A stretch of DNA of 64,000 bases from UPXZ01 sp049840795 (GTDB taxonomy: Bacteria > Bacteroidota > Bacteroidia > Bacteroidales > Paludibacteraceae): assembly GCA_049840795.1 (NCBI GenBank), contig JASGJK010000007.1, positions 1 through 64,000 on the forward strand. The letters run 5' to 3'. Below, one piece after another: positions 29,967-40,114 of this stretch. Both the position numbers and the translations under genes were made by a program. The notes beneath the pieces are model-generated. The model made no database searches. It was given only the letters and a program-made list of their open reading frames with translations, and was not told the DNA's origin. Within the stretch, counting starts at the first letter, position 1; every line of letters begins with the position of its first letter.

Positions 29967-32454
29967 ATGGCAAAGAAGTCAACAAAGCTAAGACCGGTTA
30001 AAAAAGAGAAGAAAGGGGTTTCGTATTACAAGCAACCCGGCGGAATGTCTTTGGAACAGTGGCAGATAGCTTTGCGCAGACAATTTGTTGTGGATAAGCC
30101 TTTTGGGATAGAAAAACTCGATGGTTTTCACCCTGTTTTTGGCGATTATCACGTTAGCAATTTTGAAACACGCAATAATTACAAGGTGTCGATACGCGAC
30201 AACAAGAGTTCGATGAATTTCTGTTCGTGTCTCGATTTTAAAACCAATCGTTTGGGAACCTGCAAGCATATTGAGGCAGTATTATTGCAAATAAATAACA
30301 ACCCGAAATTGTCGAAATACCTGCAAAAGGAATTTGATTCGCCATATTCTTCCGTATATCTGTCGTACAAAGAGGAACGGAAAGTTAAAATAAGGGTGGG
30401 CACGGATTATGCTAAGGAATTCAGCCTTTTTATCAACGACTTTTTTGACTCAAATGATGACTTAAAACAGGAGGCGTACGCGAATTTTGAGAACTTTCTC
30501 GAAAAAGCGTATGTCGTTGATCCCGATTTCAGATGCTATGACGATGCGATGGCTTATATTCTCGAAATAAGGGAACATAATCAGAGAAAGTCAAAGCTCG
30601 AGAAACTGTATTCTGAAAATACACAATTGAACGGGTTGCTGAAAACGGATTTTTTCTCGTATCAGAATGAAGGAGTTTTGTTTGCCGCCAAAGCCGGACG
30701 TTCCCTTATCGCTGACGAGATGGGGCTTGGTAAAACCATTCAGGCCATTGGCGCAGCCGAATTGTTGAAAAAAGAAAATGGCATATCTGGCGCTTTGATT
30801 ATTTGTCCTACTTCGCTAAAATATCAGTGGCAGTCCGAAATTGAACGTTTTACCGATAGTACCGTGCGGGTAATCGAAGGCTTGCCTCATATTAGAGCCG
30901 CTCAATATTTCGGGGGACGAATTTTATAAAATAGCCTCGTATCATACTGCCGTTAACGACCTGAAAGCCATTAATCAATCCGGTTACGATCTGATAATTT
31001 TGGACGAAGCTCAACGTATCAAAAATTGGAAAACGAAAGTCGCGTCCAGTGTAAAAAAGATAAAATCGACCTATTGCGTGGTGCTTACCGGTACGCCGCT
31101 CGAAAATAAGTTGGAAGAACTGTATTCAATCGTACAGTTTATCGATCCTTTTCGTTTGGGACCTTACTATCAGTTTATAAATCGTTACCAGATAACCAAT
31201 GAAACGGGAAAAGTAATCGGTTATCAGCATTTGAACGAAATAGGCGAAATGCTGAAAGAAATAGTATTGAGACGTACCAAAAAAGATGTACTTTCGCAAT
31301 TGCCCGAACGGATGGACAAAATTCTTTTTGTACCGATGACCGAAGCGCAAAGCGATATGCACGAGGAGTTTAATGCTATTGTGGCACGTTTGGTGCAGAA
31401 GTGGCAGCGTATGGGTTTTCTGAATGAAAAAGACAGACAAAAGCTATTGATAAACCTCAACCTGATGCGGATGGTGTGCGACAGCACCTACATTGTCGAT
31501 CAGACTACGCGCCACGATACGAAAATTAATGAATTGATGAGCATACTCGACGAGTACTTTGAGCAATCGGACGAAAAAGCCGTTGTTTTCAGTCAGTGGG
31601 AGCGAATGACACGGTTGGTGGCGCAGGAATTGGACACGTTGGGCATAAAGTATGAATATCTGCACGGAGGCGTTCCCAGTCAAAAACGCAAGTCGCTGTT
31701 TGACAATTTCAACAATGATCCCGATTGCCGCGTTTTTCTTTCGACAGATGCAGGAAGTACAGGCTTGAACCTTCAGTCGGCTTCGCTGCTTGTAAATATG
31801 GATATTCCCTGGAATCCGGCCGTGCTGGAACAGCGCGTAGCCCGTATCCACCGCCTGGGACAGAAGAAAAATGTATCGATTGTCAATTTTGTTTCGAAGG
31901 GTACGATTGAGGAACGTATGTTAAGCGTCTTGGGCTTTAAAAGTTCGCTTGCCAAAGGTATTCTGGATTTGGGTGAGGACAGCATTTTTATGAGCGATGA
32001 TAAGTTTAAGCAATTTATGCAGACCGTTAACGAAATTGCCGACACTACCAACACCGCTACTCAGCAGACCATAACCGAAGACGAGGAACTCGAACAGGTT
32101 GTATCAGCCAAACCGGAAGAAAAAGATGGTTTGGCTGACGATAATAAAGCCGGCGACAAACTTCAGGATCATTACTTTGAAGGAGATGATGATGTGGAAA
32201 CGGACGAGCCGGAAATCACAGAGCCGGTGAAAAAAAATGAAACAGAACCGGCACAACTGTTAGCACAAGGATTGTCTTTCCTTTCCGGCTTATCCAAAAC
32301 GCTTGCTTCGCCCGAAAAAACGGCGGAATTAGTATCTTCCATAACCGAAAAAGATGAAAAAACGGGACAAACCTATCTGAAAATCCCTGTGGAAAGTCAG
32401 GATGTACTGAAAAATGTATTGAGCTTGGTGGGGCAATTGTTTAAATCAAATTAG
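29967..32454 (+). CDS. SNF2-family helicase with SWIM zinc finger (frameshifted)
   Basis: Two frames form one protein of about 829 residues. A lysine-rich start is followed by a SWIM zinc finger near 85-105 (CSCLDFKTNRLGTCKHIEA), then the SNF2 ATPase: DEMGLGKTIQAIGAAE (Walker A), LIICPTSLKYQW, IILDEAQRIKNW (motif II), VLTGTPLENKLEEL, and the C-terminal helicase domain with LSTDAGSTGLNLQSA and QRVARIHRLGQKK. The acidic tail (about 700-829) is low complexity. One G too many in a run of five near 30914 splits the frame; without it the chain reads QYFGDEFYKIASYH. SNF2 proteins remodel nucleoprotein or restart stalled polymerase. It has no evident role in polysaccharide export and sits between two almost identical family A hairpins. 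Confidence 0.9.
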
Positions 32455-32488
32455 TATGTCCACGAAAAAACATAAAGAGAGATAATAA

Positions 32489-32582
32489 TCCACGGATTAC
32501 ACAGATTTCACGGAAAAGATATAAATAGTAAAGATAGATTTTATAGAAAGAAAAAATCCGTGTATTCCGTGTAATCCGTGGA
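32489..32582. repeat. Hairpin repeat family A, copy 3
   Basis: A 94-base element with TCCACGGATTACACAGATTT at the left and ATTCCGTGTAATCCGTGGA at the right. It lies between the SNF2 gene and wzt and is a direct repeat of copy 2. Confidence 0.8.
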
Positions 32583-32610
32583 TAAAAAAATCCGAGGAAG
32601 AGAATAAATT

Positions 32611-33879
32611 ATGACAGCAATAGAATTCGAAAACATATCCAAACAATACCGTCTCGGGTTAGTCTCTACCCGTACGCTCAGTCACGACCTGAATCGGTGG
32701 TGGAAAATGAACATACTTGGCAAAGAAGACCCTTACCTGAAAATAGGCGAGGTAAACGACCGTGCATCGAAAGGAGAAAGCGAATATGTGTGGGCGTTGA
32801 AAGATATTAATTTTAAGGTGGAGCAGGGTGATGTACTGGGCATTATCGGGAAGAACGGCGCGGGAAAATCCACCTTGCTGAAAATACTCTCCAAGGTAAC
32901 TGCACCTACTACCGGAAGTATCAAAGCCCGCGGACGCATCGCTTCGCTGCTCGAAGTGGGTACCGGTTTTCACCCCGAAATGACGGGGCGCGAAAACATT
33001 TATATGAACGGCGCCATTATGGGGATGACCAAGGCGGAAATTACCCGTAAATTGGATGAGATTGTGGATTTTTCCGGCGTGGAACGCTACTTAGACACTC
33101 CAGTAAAACGCTACTCCAGTGGTATGACCGTACGCCTTGGTTTTGCAATTGCTGCTCATTTAGAACCGGAAATACTTGTGGTGGACGAAGTCCTTGCAGT
33201 AGGCGATGCAGAATTCCAAAAAAAAGCTATCGGAAAAATGCAGGATGTAAGCAAAGGAGAGGGTCGGACTGTGCTTTTTGTGAGTCATAATATGGCGAGT
33301 ATTAGAATGTTGTGCAACAAAGGGATATTATTAGAAAATGGCAATGTTTTATATGAAGGCACAGCAAATGAGTCGGTTCAATATTATTTACAGAAAAACT
33401 CTATTATAAAAGGAGATAAAATAATAGATGGTATAAAATATAATTCTGATAAGTTAAGAATCGATTTTATTACGACAAATGGTTCCGAGGGTAAAATTCT
33501 TAATATTACAGATACAACCGAAATAGAATTTTGTGTGAAGGGTAGTGCTATAGAAAGACTAAGTTTAGGAATAGAATTACGTATATATGATGAAAATGAA
33601 GTACCGTTAATCATATACAGTCCGGGTCACTATAATGGAACCTCAAAAAAGGTACAGGGAGAGTTTGAACTGACACAAAAGTTGATCCTACCTAAAGGAA
33701 TTATTGCGGGTAAATACTTTGTTGATATTTTTTTTACAAATCCATTAGTGGTGGGTTATGCTGATATCTTAAAAGGAGTGATTTTAGAAACAGATGGACA
33801 TGTAACAAAAACAGGATTTACGTTCAACAACTCACAAGGACATGGTTCTTGTTTTTACATTAAAAAAGAATGTTCATAA
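32611..33879 (+). CDS. wzt: ABC exporter ATPase with carbohydrate-binding C-terminus (Wzt type)
   Basis: An intact 422-residue protein. The nucleotide-binding domain covers about 1-250: Walker A GKNGAGKST near 88, signature YSSGMTVRLGFAIA, Walker B ILVVDEVLAVGD and the switch FVSHNM. The C-terminal beta-sandwich (about 270-422) resembles the O-antigen-binding domain of Wzt, which recognises the modified end of the chain before export. It works with the Wzm permease at 28447, from which it is separated by inserted genes. Its last 10 bases overlap the next gene. Confidence 0.93.
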   Translation: MTAIEFENISKQYRLGLVSTRTLSHDLNRWWKMNILGKEDPYLKIGEVNDRASKGESEYVWALKDINFKVEQGDVLGIIGKNGAGKSTLLKILSKVTAPTTGSIKARGRIASLLEVGTGFHPEMTGRENIYMNGAIMGMTKAEITRKLDEIVDFSGVERYLDTPVKRYSSGMTVRLGFAIAAHLEPEILVVDEVLAVGDAEFQKKAIGKMQDVSKGEGRTVLFVSHNMASIRMLCNKGILLENGNVLYEGTANESVQYYLQKNSIIKGDKIIDGIKYNSDKLRIDFITTNGSEGKILNITDTTEIEFCVKGSAIERLSLGIELRIYDENEVPLIIYSPGHYNGTSKKVQGEFELTQKLILPKGIIAGKYFVDIFFTNPLVVGYADILKGVILETDGHVTKTGFTFNNSQGHGSCFYIKKECS

Positions 33880-34550
33880 AGAAAAAGATATTATACTTAT
33901 TTAGATTGATGCTGTTTTTCCTTAACCATAGAAACAGAAAATTCACGTTGAAACAATATAATGATTTTTATTATCTGAAATCTATGGGAGTGGAAACACA
34001 AATAGGATTTGTGCAATTAATAGGGAAACCCATAATAAAAAAATATCCAAACTCGATAATAAAAATTATGTCGGGTGTTACGTTAGATTCGGACGTTCAG
34101 AATAATCCTGCAGGGATATGTCATCCTGTGATTTTAGCGACGATGAGCGAAAATGCGCAAATTGTCTTAGGGAGAGATTCGGGTTTATCTGGTGCTACAT
34201 TATGTGCAAGAACTAAAATTGAAATTGGAGAATATGTTGGAATTGGGGCTAATACTTCTATTTTTGATAATGACTTCCATCCAGCAAATCCATATCTTCG
34301 CAAATTTGATAATGATAAGAATACGCTATCAGCTCCTATTTTAATAGAAGACTTTTCGTGGATTGGAGGAAATTGTATCATATTGAAGGGAACTCGAATA
34401 GGCAAGGGTGCTGTTGTAGGTGCTGGTTCTGTTGTAACTTCAATTGTTCCTGAATTGTCGATATTTGCAGGTAATCCGGCTAAATTTAGAAAAAAAATAG
34501 ACATAGATCATGAAACCTACCATAATTTGTTTAACTCCGGTAAAGAATGA
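33870..34550 (+). CDS. Hexapeptide-repeat acyltransferase
   Basis: An intact 226-residue protein of the left-handed beta-helix family. Hexapeptide repeats run from about 90 to 210 (IVLGRDSGLSGATLCARTKI, then YVGIGANTSIFDNDFHP, IGKGAVVGAGSVVTS and FAGNPAKF). The catalytic His of the family is the one in DFHP. It probably acetylates a sugar of the growing glycan from acetyl-CoA. The N-terminal 60 residues are basic and partly hydrophobic. It overlaps both wzt (10 bases) and the following glycosyltransferase (41 bases). Confidence 0.85.
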   Translation: MFIKKKILYLFRLMLFFLNHRNRKFTLKQYNDFYYLKSMGVETQIGFVQLIGKPIIKKYPNSIIKIMSGVTLDSDVQNNPAGICHPVILATMSENAQIVLGRDSGLSGATLCARTKIEIGEYVGIGANTSIFDNDFHPANPYLRKFDNDKNTLSAPILIEDFSWIGGNCIILKGTRIGKGAVVGAGSVVTSIVPELSIFAGNPAKFRKKIDIDHETYHNLFNSGKE

Positions 34551-35526
34551 AGCTTGGATTTTAGACCGGTTTTTGAAATCTACAAGCCTATGGGCGGACT
34601 ATATCATTATAGCCGATCAGATGTCAACGGATGGCTCGAGGGATATTGCAAAGCGGTATTCCAAGGTAATATTGATTGACAATCCGTCTGAAACGTTTAA
34701 TGAATTAGAACGCAAACGCTTACTTGTGAATGAGGCAAGAAAAATTGAAGGTCAACGGCTATTCATAACCTTAGATGCAGATGAAATGTTTTCTCCTGAA
34801 ATTTTCACAAGCGGCGAATGGGAAAAGATTTTATATTTGCCCAAAGGAACGGCAATAAATTTTCAATGGTCGAATTTTGCTCCCGATGGAAAGAATATGT
34901 GGAAAGGATATTTTTTTCCGTGGGGTTATATGGACGATGATTTTGAAGATTATGACAAAGGAATACCAAATACAGCTATTCATTGCTCACGGGTACCGAT
35001 TTCAGAACGTTCCCCCAAATACACCGTTAACACCTTCTCTGTGATTCACTTTCAATATACAGATTGGGATAGAATGGTGCACAAACATTATTATTATCAA
35101 TGTCTTGAAGTTATAAACAATCCAATGAAGAGTGCTGTGGATATTTATAGACAATACCATCATATGGACATCGTAAAAAAAGAAGAATTTTTGAAAATTC
35201 CACAGGCTTGGATAGAATCGTATCGAGAAAAGGAGATTGATATATTGAAAGTAAACCGTGAAGAAAATTATTGGTATGACAAGGAAGTACTAAATCTATT
35301 TGAAAAGTATGGTATTAATAAATTCAAAAAGGTGTGTGTATGGAATGTGGACTGGACAAAAAAGATAATTCATTTCGGGAAATTAAATTCCTATAAATAC
35401 AAAGATCCACGAAATGTAATTGATAAAATATATCAATGGTGGATGGCTTATTCCCAAAAAAGAATGAATAATAGCTTGATGATAAGAAGAATTGACAGAA
35501 TGATAATGAAACTTTATAATTATTAA
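34510..35526 (+). CDS. Glycosyltransferase family 2
   Basis: A 338-residue protein with a GT-A fold. The start MKPTIICLTPVKNEAWILDR is followed by ADQMSTDGSRDIA and the acidic metal-site motif TLDADEMF near 95. The later SPKYTVNTFSVIHFQ and DWDRMVHKHYYYQCLE are seen in GT2 homologues from O-antigen loci. Donor and acceptor cannot be told from sequence. The start overlaps the end of the acyltransferase gene by 41 bases; a later start is possible but would remove the first beta strand. Confidence 0.85.
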   Translation: MKPTIICLTPVKNEAWILDRFLKSTSLWADYIIIADQMSTDGSRDIAKRYSKVILIDNPSETFNELERKRLLVNEARKIEGQRLFITLDADEMFSPEIFTSGEWEKILYLPKGTAINFQWSNFAPDGKNMWKGYFFPWGYMDDDFEDYDKGIPNTAIHCSRVPISERSPKYTVNTFSVIHFQYTDWDRMVHKHYYYQCLEVINNPMKSAVDIYRQYHHMDIVKKEEFLKIPQAWIESYREKEIDILKVNREENYWYDKEVLNLFEKYGINKFKKVCVWNVDWTKKIIHFGKLNSYKYKDPRNVIDKIYQWWMAYSQKRMNNSLMIRRIDRMIMKLYNY

Positions 35527-35529
35527 AAT

Positions 35530-36287
35530 ATGAGCCTTAGAAAAAAAGTTAACATCTTAATAAACAATAACAAGTTAAGAAATAGACTTCGTTATGCAGT
35601 GAACTTTATATTGACTTTCGGTGCAGGGAAAAATCTTAATAAATTAGCCATTATCAATAAAACAGATAAGTGGGGCATTCATTCTTATACAAAACATTAT
35701 CGGTATTATTTTAATAAATTAAGAAAGAAAAAAATCAATTTACTTGAGATTGGTGTTGGTGGATATGACAGTCCCCAAAATGGCGGTGCTTCATTAAGAA
35801 TGTGGAAAAGATACTTTTTGAGAGGAAATATATACTCCTTAGATATTTACGATAAATCGTTATTAGAAGAAGACAGAATAAAATTTTTAAGGGAAGTCAA
35901 ACCGATGAAACGTTTCTGAAAGATGTTTTGAGTAAAATGAAAGGTGTACCCGACATTATTATTGACGACGGTAGTCACTACTGTGAACATATTATCAAAA
36001 CATTCAATGTACTCTTTCCATATCTAAAAAATGGAGGTATCTATGTTATAGAAGATACTCAAACATCATATCGCGAAAATAGTGGGGGAAGTTCAGATTT
36101 AAAAGCTGATTTTACTTCAATAAATTATTTTAAGAAGTTGATAGATGGTATAAATTATATGGAATATACTGACGAGAATTATATTCCTACTTATTTTGAT
36201 TTAAACATAACGTCAATACATTTTTATCACAATCTTATTTTTATTTTCAAAGGGGAAAATAACGAACCCTCTTGCAAAGAAGTATAA
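35530..36287 (+). CDS. SAM-dependent methyltransferase-like protein (frameshifted)
   Basis: Two frames join at about 35888, where an A is missing: the restored chain reads IFKGSQTDETFLKDVLSKM. The product has about 252 residues. LLEIGVGGYDSPQNGG is the SAM-binding motif I, IYSLDIYDKS motif II with the acidic residue, and PDIIIDDGSHYCEH motif IV, followed by GGIYVIEDTQTSY. This pattern matches cephalosporin-hydroxylase/sugar O-methyltransferase-like proteins of O-antigen clusters. It probably methylates a glycan residue. It starts 3 bases after the GT2 stop. Confidence 0.8.
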
Positions 36288-37112
36288 ATGAAAAATAGTA
36301 CGATAAATAAGTGTTGTATCGTTCTTCCGGTATACAAAGAAAAACCTGATGAATCTGAGATTTGTTCCTTGAAACAATGTTTGAATATATTGAAAAGTTA
36401 TGACATTTTTCTAATCACATTTAAGAAGCTAAATTTAGATTTATATCAAACTGTTTTTAATGAGTATGCGATTAAATTAAATATAATATTTTTTGAGAAA
36501 GAATATTTTGCCGACTTAAAAGGGTACAATGCTTTGATGTTGCAATCTTATTTTTATAAATGCTTTGCCAAGTATAGTTACATGTTAATTTATCAGCTTG
36601 ATTGTTTTATTTTTAGAGATGAATTAAACAAATGGTGCGAAAAAAATTACGATTATATTGGCGCGCCTTGGTTTACGGGAAATTCTTCACACGAAGAAGG
36701 TGCAGAGTTGTGGAAAGTGGGAAACGGTGGATTCTCTTTGAGGAAAGTGGAAACTTTTATCAAAATATTGGAATATAAAAAAAACATTTATACCACAAAA
36801 AGAGCATATAAGATAACTAAAGCAAACTACGGAAGTTTGTTTGATTTTATTAAAATGACTTTTTTAGGGAAAAATAATCGAATTAAAGACTTATTAGAAT
36901 CGTGGAACGATGCCGAAGATATTTTTTATTGTTTAGTGCTGGAAAATACAAAATTAAAATTAAACATCCCAAACATAAAAGAAGCGATGCAGTTTGCTTT
37001 TGAGAAATCGCCGGCATATCTTTTTAAGCTAAATAACCAAACATTGCCATTTGGATGTCACGCATGGAAAAAATATCAATACGAAACATTTTGGATTAAT
37101 TATATATGTTAG
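36288..37112 (+). CDS. DUF5672 family protein, putative glycosyltransferase
   Basis: An intact 274-residue protein. CCIVLPVYKE begins a Rossmann-like first strand, and MLIYQLDCFIFRDELNKWC, then YDYIGAPWFTG and VGNGGFSLRKVETF are the DUF5672 signatures. The LDCFIF acidic residue may be the nucleotide-sugar metal site. The family occurs in capsule and lipopolysaccharide loci, and its activity is inferred. The gene begins directly after the methyltransferase stop. Confidence 0.83.
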   Translation: MKNSTINKCCIVLPVYKEKPDESEICSLKQCLNILKSYDIFLITFKKLNLDLYQTVFNEYAIKLNIIFFEKEYFADLKGYNALMLQSYFYKCFAKYSYMLIYQLDCFIFRDELNKWCEKNYDYIGAPWFTGNSSHEEGAELWKVGNGGFSLRKVETFIKILEYKKNIYTTKRAYKITKANYGSLFDFIKMTFLGKNNRIKDLLESWNDAEDIFYCLVLENTKLKLNIPNIKEAMQFAFEKSPAYLFKLNNQTLPFGCHAWKKYQYETFWINYIC

Positions 37113-38101
37113 AAAAATATTTATTTGATTTTGTAGACAAACCTATGCTGGATATTACCAATTATTCAGCATCAATGGATTACTTATCTAATGATTGTGT
37201 GACAATAAAATATTTAGAAAATGTTATTTTAACGCCATTAGATGAAACACAGATCACTTTTATTCCAAAAGATGAGAATAAATCTAATATATTAATTGAA
37301 ACACATCCTGTTATTTACTTAGGTATTTGGTATAATGTTTGGGGGCACTTACTTACGGATGTTCTTTCAAGGTTTTGGTATGTTGGAAGTATGGAGTACT
37401 TTGAAAAGAAGTTAAATGAATACGATATTCTATATTATGCGGAAGATGATTCCTTTCCTATTCAATTTTACGATTTATTGGAAATAATAGGAGTAAAGCG
37501 ACAGCGACTTAGAAAAATAAATAAAGTTGCTTATTGTTCATCCGTTTACATTCCCGATGATTCTTTAATTTTAAAAACTGATGATAAAATTATTGGAAAG
37601 GATGTCGATCTAAAAAATGGATTATTTTTTTACACTCCAGAGTATGAGAAATTAATAAATAAGATAAAACTAAATGTAGAACCAATTAAAACAGATAAAA
37701 TTTTTTTTACGGTAAATAGAACGTCTAAATTTATAGGGATTTTAAACATTGAAAGAGTTATGAGAAAGAGTGGGTTTAACATTCTTAATCCAACAAAATT
37801 ATCATTCAAAGAACAAATGTCATATATTTCAGGTTGTGACACATTTTGCACATTTGAAGGTTCGATTTCATTTAATGCCCTGTTTTTAAAAGAAAACTCT
37901 GAATTGGTTTTAATTCGTAAACTTCCATATATAGACCCTTATCAATTTGCAATAAACCAAATATCCAACTCAAAAGTTATATATATAGATTCTCATTTGT
38001 CATTTTGTTGTGATAAAAATTTTCCTTATTTAGGACCATTTATGTTGTATTTAAGTGAGAATTTAATTAATTATTTAAATATTTCCTCACACAAAAAATA
38101 A
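37106..38101 (+). CDS. Glycosyltransferase family 61-like (DUF563) protein
   Basis: A 331-residue protein. Family features are GIWYNVWGHLLTDVLSRFWY, where the His aligns with the conserved DUF563 His, then FFTVNRTSKFIGILNIERVM and EQMSYISGCDTFCTFEGSIS with the Glu-Gly-Ser motif. Known relatives transfer xylose, arabinose or GlcNAc; the sugar used here is unknown. It overlaps the preceding gene by 7 bases. It is very AT-rich, as are its two neighbours. Confidence 0.8.
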   Translation: MLEKYLFDFVDKPMLDITNYSASMDYLSNDCVTIKYLENVILTPLDETQITFIPKDENKSNILIETHPVIYLGIWYNVWGHLLTDVLSRFWYVGSMEYFEKKLNEYDILYYAEDDSFPIQFYDLLEIIGVKRQRLRKINKVAYCSSVYIPDDSLILKTDDKIIGKDVDLKNGLFFYTPEYEKLINKIKLNVEPIKTDKIFFTVNRTSKFIGILNIERVMRKSGFNILNPTKLSFKEQMSYISGCDTFCTFEGSISFNALFLKENSELVLIRKLPYIDPYQFAINQISNSKVIYIDSHLSFCCDKNFPYLGPFMLYLSENLINYLNISSHKK

Positions 38102-38102
38102 A

Positions 38103-38294
38103 ATAAAAATAAATATTCTATTTTTAATAACATATTTTTTACTTGCAGTTAAATTACAAAAAGAACGCGTAACATTTTTGAAAGATATTGTTTGGGAAAC
38201 AAATATCTATTACTTTGAGAAAGCCATAGATTTATTAAATAATTCTTACACGAATAAATTTATCATTAAATATTTGAGTAAAATTTTTAATTAA
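38103..38294 (+). other. Open stretch without a start codon, possible gene remnant
   Basis: An uninterrupted frame of about 64 codons ends at TAA 38292. It reads a hydrophobic patch (INILFLITYFLLAVKL) followed by VTFLKDIVWETNIYYFEKA and a basic end. There is no ATG in the frame, and I see no family. It could be the tail of a lost glycosyltransferase or a short membrane peptide using an ATT or TTG start. Confidence 0.25.
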
Positions 38295-38303
38295 ATAAAG
38301 TAT

Positions 38304-39295
38304 ATGTATTTAATTAAAAACCAAAATAATCATCACGTTTCCTCCGACACGACAAATGAATTTGAGGAAATTATGCTTGCCGACACATTGGTTAAAGAAG
38401 TAGGGTCTGTTTCTCCTTTAATATTCAATGGTGTATTTATTCTTTATCGCTTGGCAAAGAAGTGTGGTTTCTCCACTATTTTACCAACTAAAAAGCAATA
38501 TCAGAAGTGTCCTTTAGAAGACGATAAACATCTTTTCACCATAATGATGGGGTTGGATGAGATAAAATACAAACCTTTTGGTTTTACAACGAATCACTGT
38601 CGCAGTATTTTCCTTTTTGATGCTTGGGAAAAAGATTACAATGGCATTGTGCAATTTTTGGAAAAATATAAAATTGATTTTGTGTTTGTAACAGCGTCGC
38701 AATCGGCAAGGAATCTGAGAACACTTCTGGCAAAAACAAAAGTTTTTTGGATACCGGAAGCTATAAAAAAGGAGGAATACAGGTTCAAAGAGTACGCCGA
38801 AAAAAAACAGATGTGTTGGCAATCGGACGAAAATACGACGAATATCATAATAAAATAAAGGATGAACTAGCAAAGGCTGGAAAAAAATATCTATACGAAA
38901 AAGTAAAAGGTGAAATTATTTTTCCTACCCGAGAAGAATTTATTGGGGGTTTAGCAGATGCAAAAATTTCTGTTTGTGTTCCGTCAAATATTACTCATCC
39001 CGAAAGAGCTGGAACCATCGAAACAATGACCATACGTTATTTACAGTCGATGATTTCAAAATGTCTGATTGTGGGACACGCACCGGCGGAAATGATACAA
39101 CTTTTCGGTTACAATCCCGTTGTAGAGATAGATTATGAGCATCCAACCGAACAATTGACCGACATATTGAATAATTATGAGAAATACATTCCCCTGATTG
39201 AGAAAAATTATCATCAAGTGATTGAAAATCATACTTGGGAAAATAGATGGAAACAGATAAAGGGAATTTTTGCCGACATAGCTAATAATCAATGA
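38304..39295 (+). CDS. Glycosyltransferase, GT-B type (frameshifted)
   Basis: Two frames make one protein of about 330 residues. One A is missing from the eight-A run near 38806; restoring it gives EKKTDVLAIGRKYDEYH, a typical start of the C-terminal domain of GT-B enzymes. The C-terminal part has FPTREEFIGGLADAKISVCV, PERAGTIETMTIRYLQSM and EMIQLFGYNPVVEIDYEHP, comparable to glycosyl_transferase_1/Glyco_trans_1_2 families. It has no signal peptide and acts at the inner membrane face. It overlaps the next gene by 4 bases. Confidence 0.75.
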
Positions 39296-40107
39296 GTAAA
39301 ATATCTGTCATAACTATCAATTACAATAACGCATTGGGTTTGGAAAAGACGATGCAAAGTGTGCTGGCTCAAAATTTTGATGATTATGAGTATATTGTTA
39401 TTGACGGAGCAAGTACAGATGGCAGCATTGAGATAATAAGAAAGCTAGAGTTGCAAGTAACATATTGGATTAGCGAACCCGATAGCGGTATATACAACGC
39501 GATGAATAAAGGCATAAAAAAAGCTTCCGGCGATTTTTTACTGTTTCTGAACAGTGGCGATTTTTTTACTGATAACGAGGTGCTGTCAGATTTTGTAAAA
39601 GTGGTTAAGCCCCAAACGGAATTATGTTCTGGTAATTTATGGTTGTCGGGTAGAAACGGAGAAGAGCAAAAACTAACTCCACCTGCCGAATTAACATTGC
39701 ATAACTGCATAGAAAAAGGGTTATTGCATCCGGCAACGTTTATAAGAAGAGATTTATTTCATAAATATGGTCTTTATAACGAACAAAATAGAATTGTTTC
39801 CGATTGGGAGTTTTTTCTATTGGTGGGCGGTTTACATTCCGTTAATTATCAGTCAATAGATAGGGATATTGCCCGATTTGATACAGACGGGATTTCATCC
39901 TTAAATCAAGTTTTATTGAGAAAAGAAACAAAAGAGGTTCTCGATAAACTGATTCCTCTTCCCATTCGGCGAGATATGGAGCGTTTATCCGAGTTTGAAA
40001 AGTTGGCGAACGATAAGGTTTTGCTAAATTTGGATATGGTAAAACAACATAAAATGTTGTTTCGGCTATTATCTTTCATTATTAAAGTGTTAAGTAAATT
40101 TTCTTGA
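39292..40107 (+). CDS. Glycosyltransferase family 2 (WcaA/WcaE-like)
   Basis: A 271-residue GT-A enzyme: ISVITINYNNALGLEKTMQS, then YIVIDGASTDGSIEII, SEPDSGIYNAMNKGIKKASG and FLNSGDFF, followed by LLHPATFIRRDLF. These motifs are typical of colanic-acid-type GT2 enzymes. Donor unknown. The gene is coupled to the previous one by an ATGA overlap. Confidence 0.88.
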   Translation: MSKISVITINYNNALGLEKTMQSVLAQNFDDYEYIVIDGASTDGSIEIIRKLELQVTYWISEPDSGIYNAMNKGIKKASGDFLLFLNSGDFFTDNEVLSDFVKVVKPQTELCSGNLWLSGRNGEEQKLTPPAELTLHNCIEKGLLHPATFIRRDLFHKYGLYNEQNRIVSDWEFFLLVGGLHSVNYQSIDRDIARFDTDGISSLNQVLLRKETKEVLDKLIPLPIRRDMERLSEFEKLANDKVLLNLDMVKQHKMLFRLLSFIIKVLSKFS

Positions 40108-40114
40108 TATAGTA

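Noticed and set aside
30900..30930. Programmed frameshift in the SNF2 gene at GGGGG
   Set aside because: No slippery heptamer with a downstream structure was evident, and similar single-base breaks occur across unrelated genes.
29460..32454. GxxExxY plus SNF2 as a known anti-phage defence system such as DISARM
   Set aside because: The partner genes of known systems (methyltransferase, DUF1998, phospholipase D) are absent, and a hairpin separates the two genes. Kept only as an open possibility.
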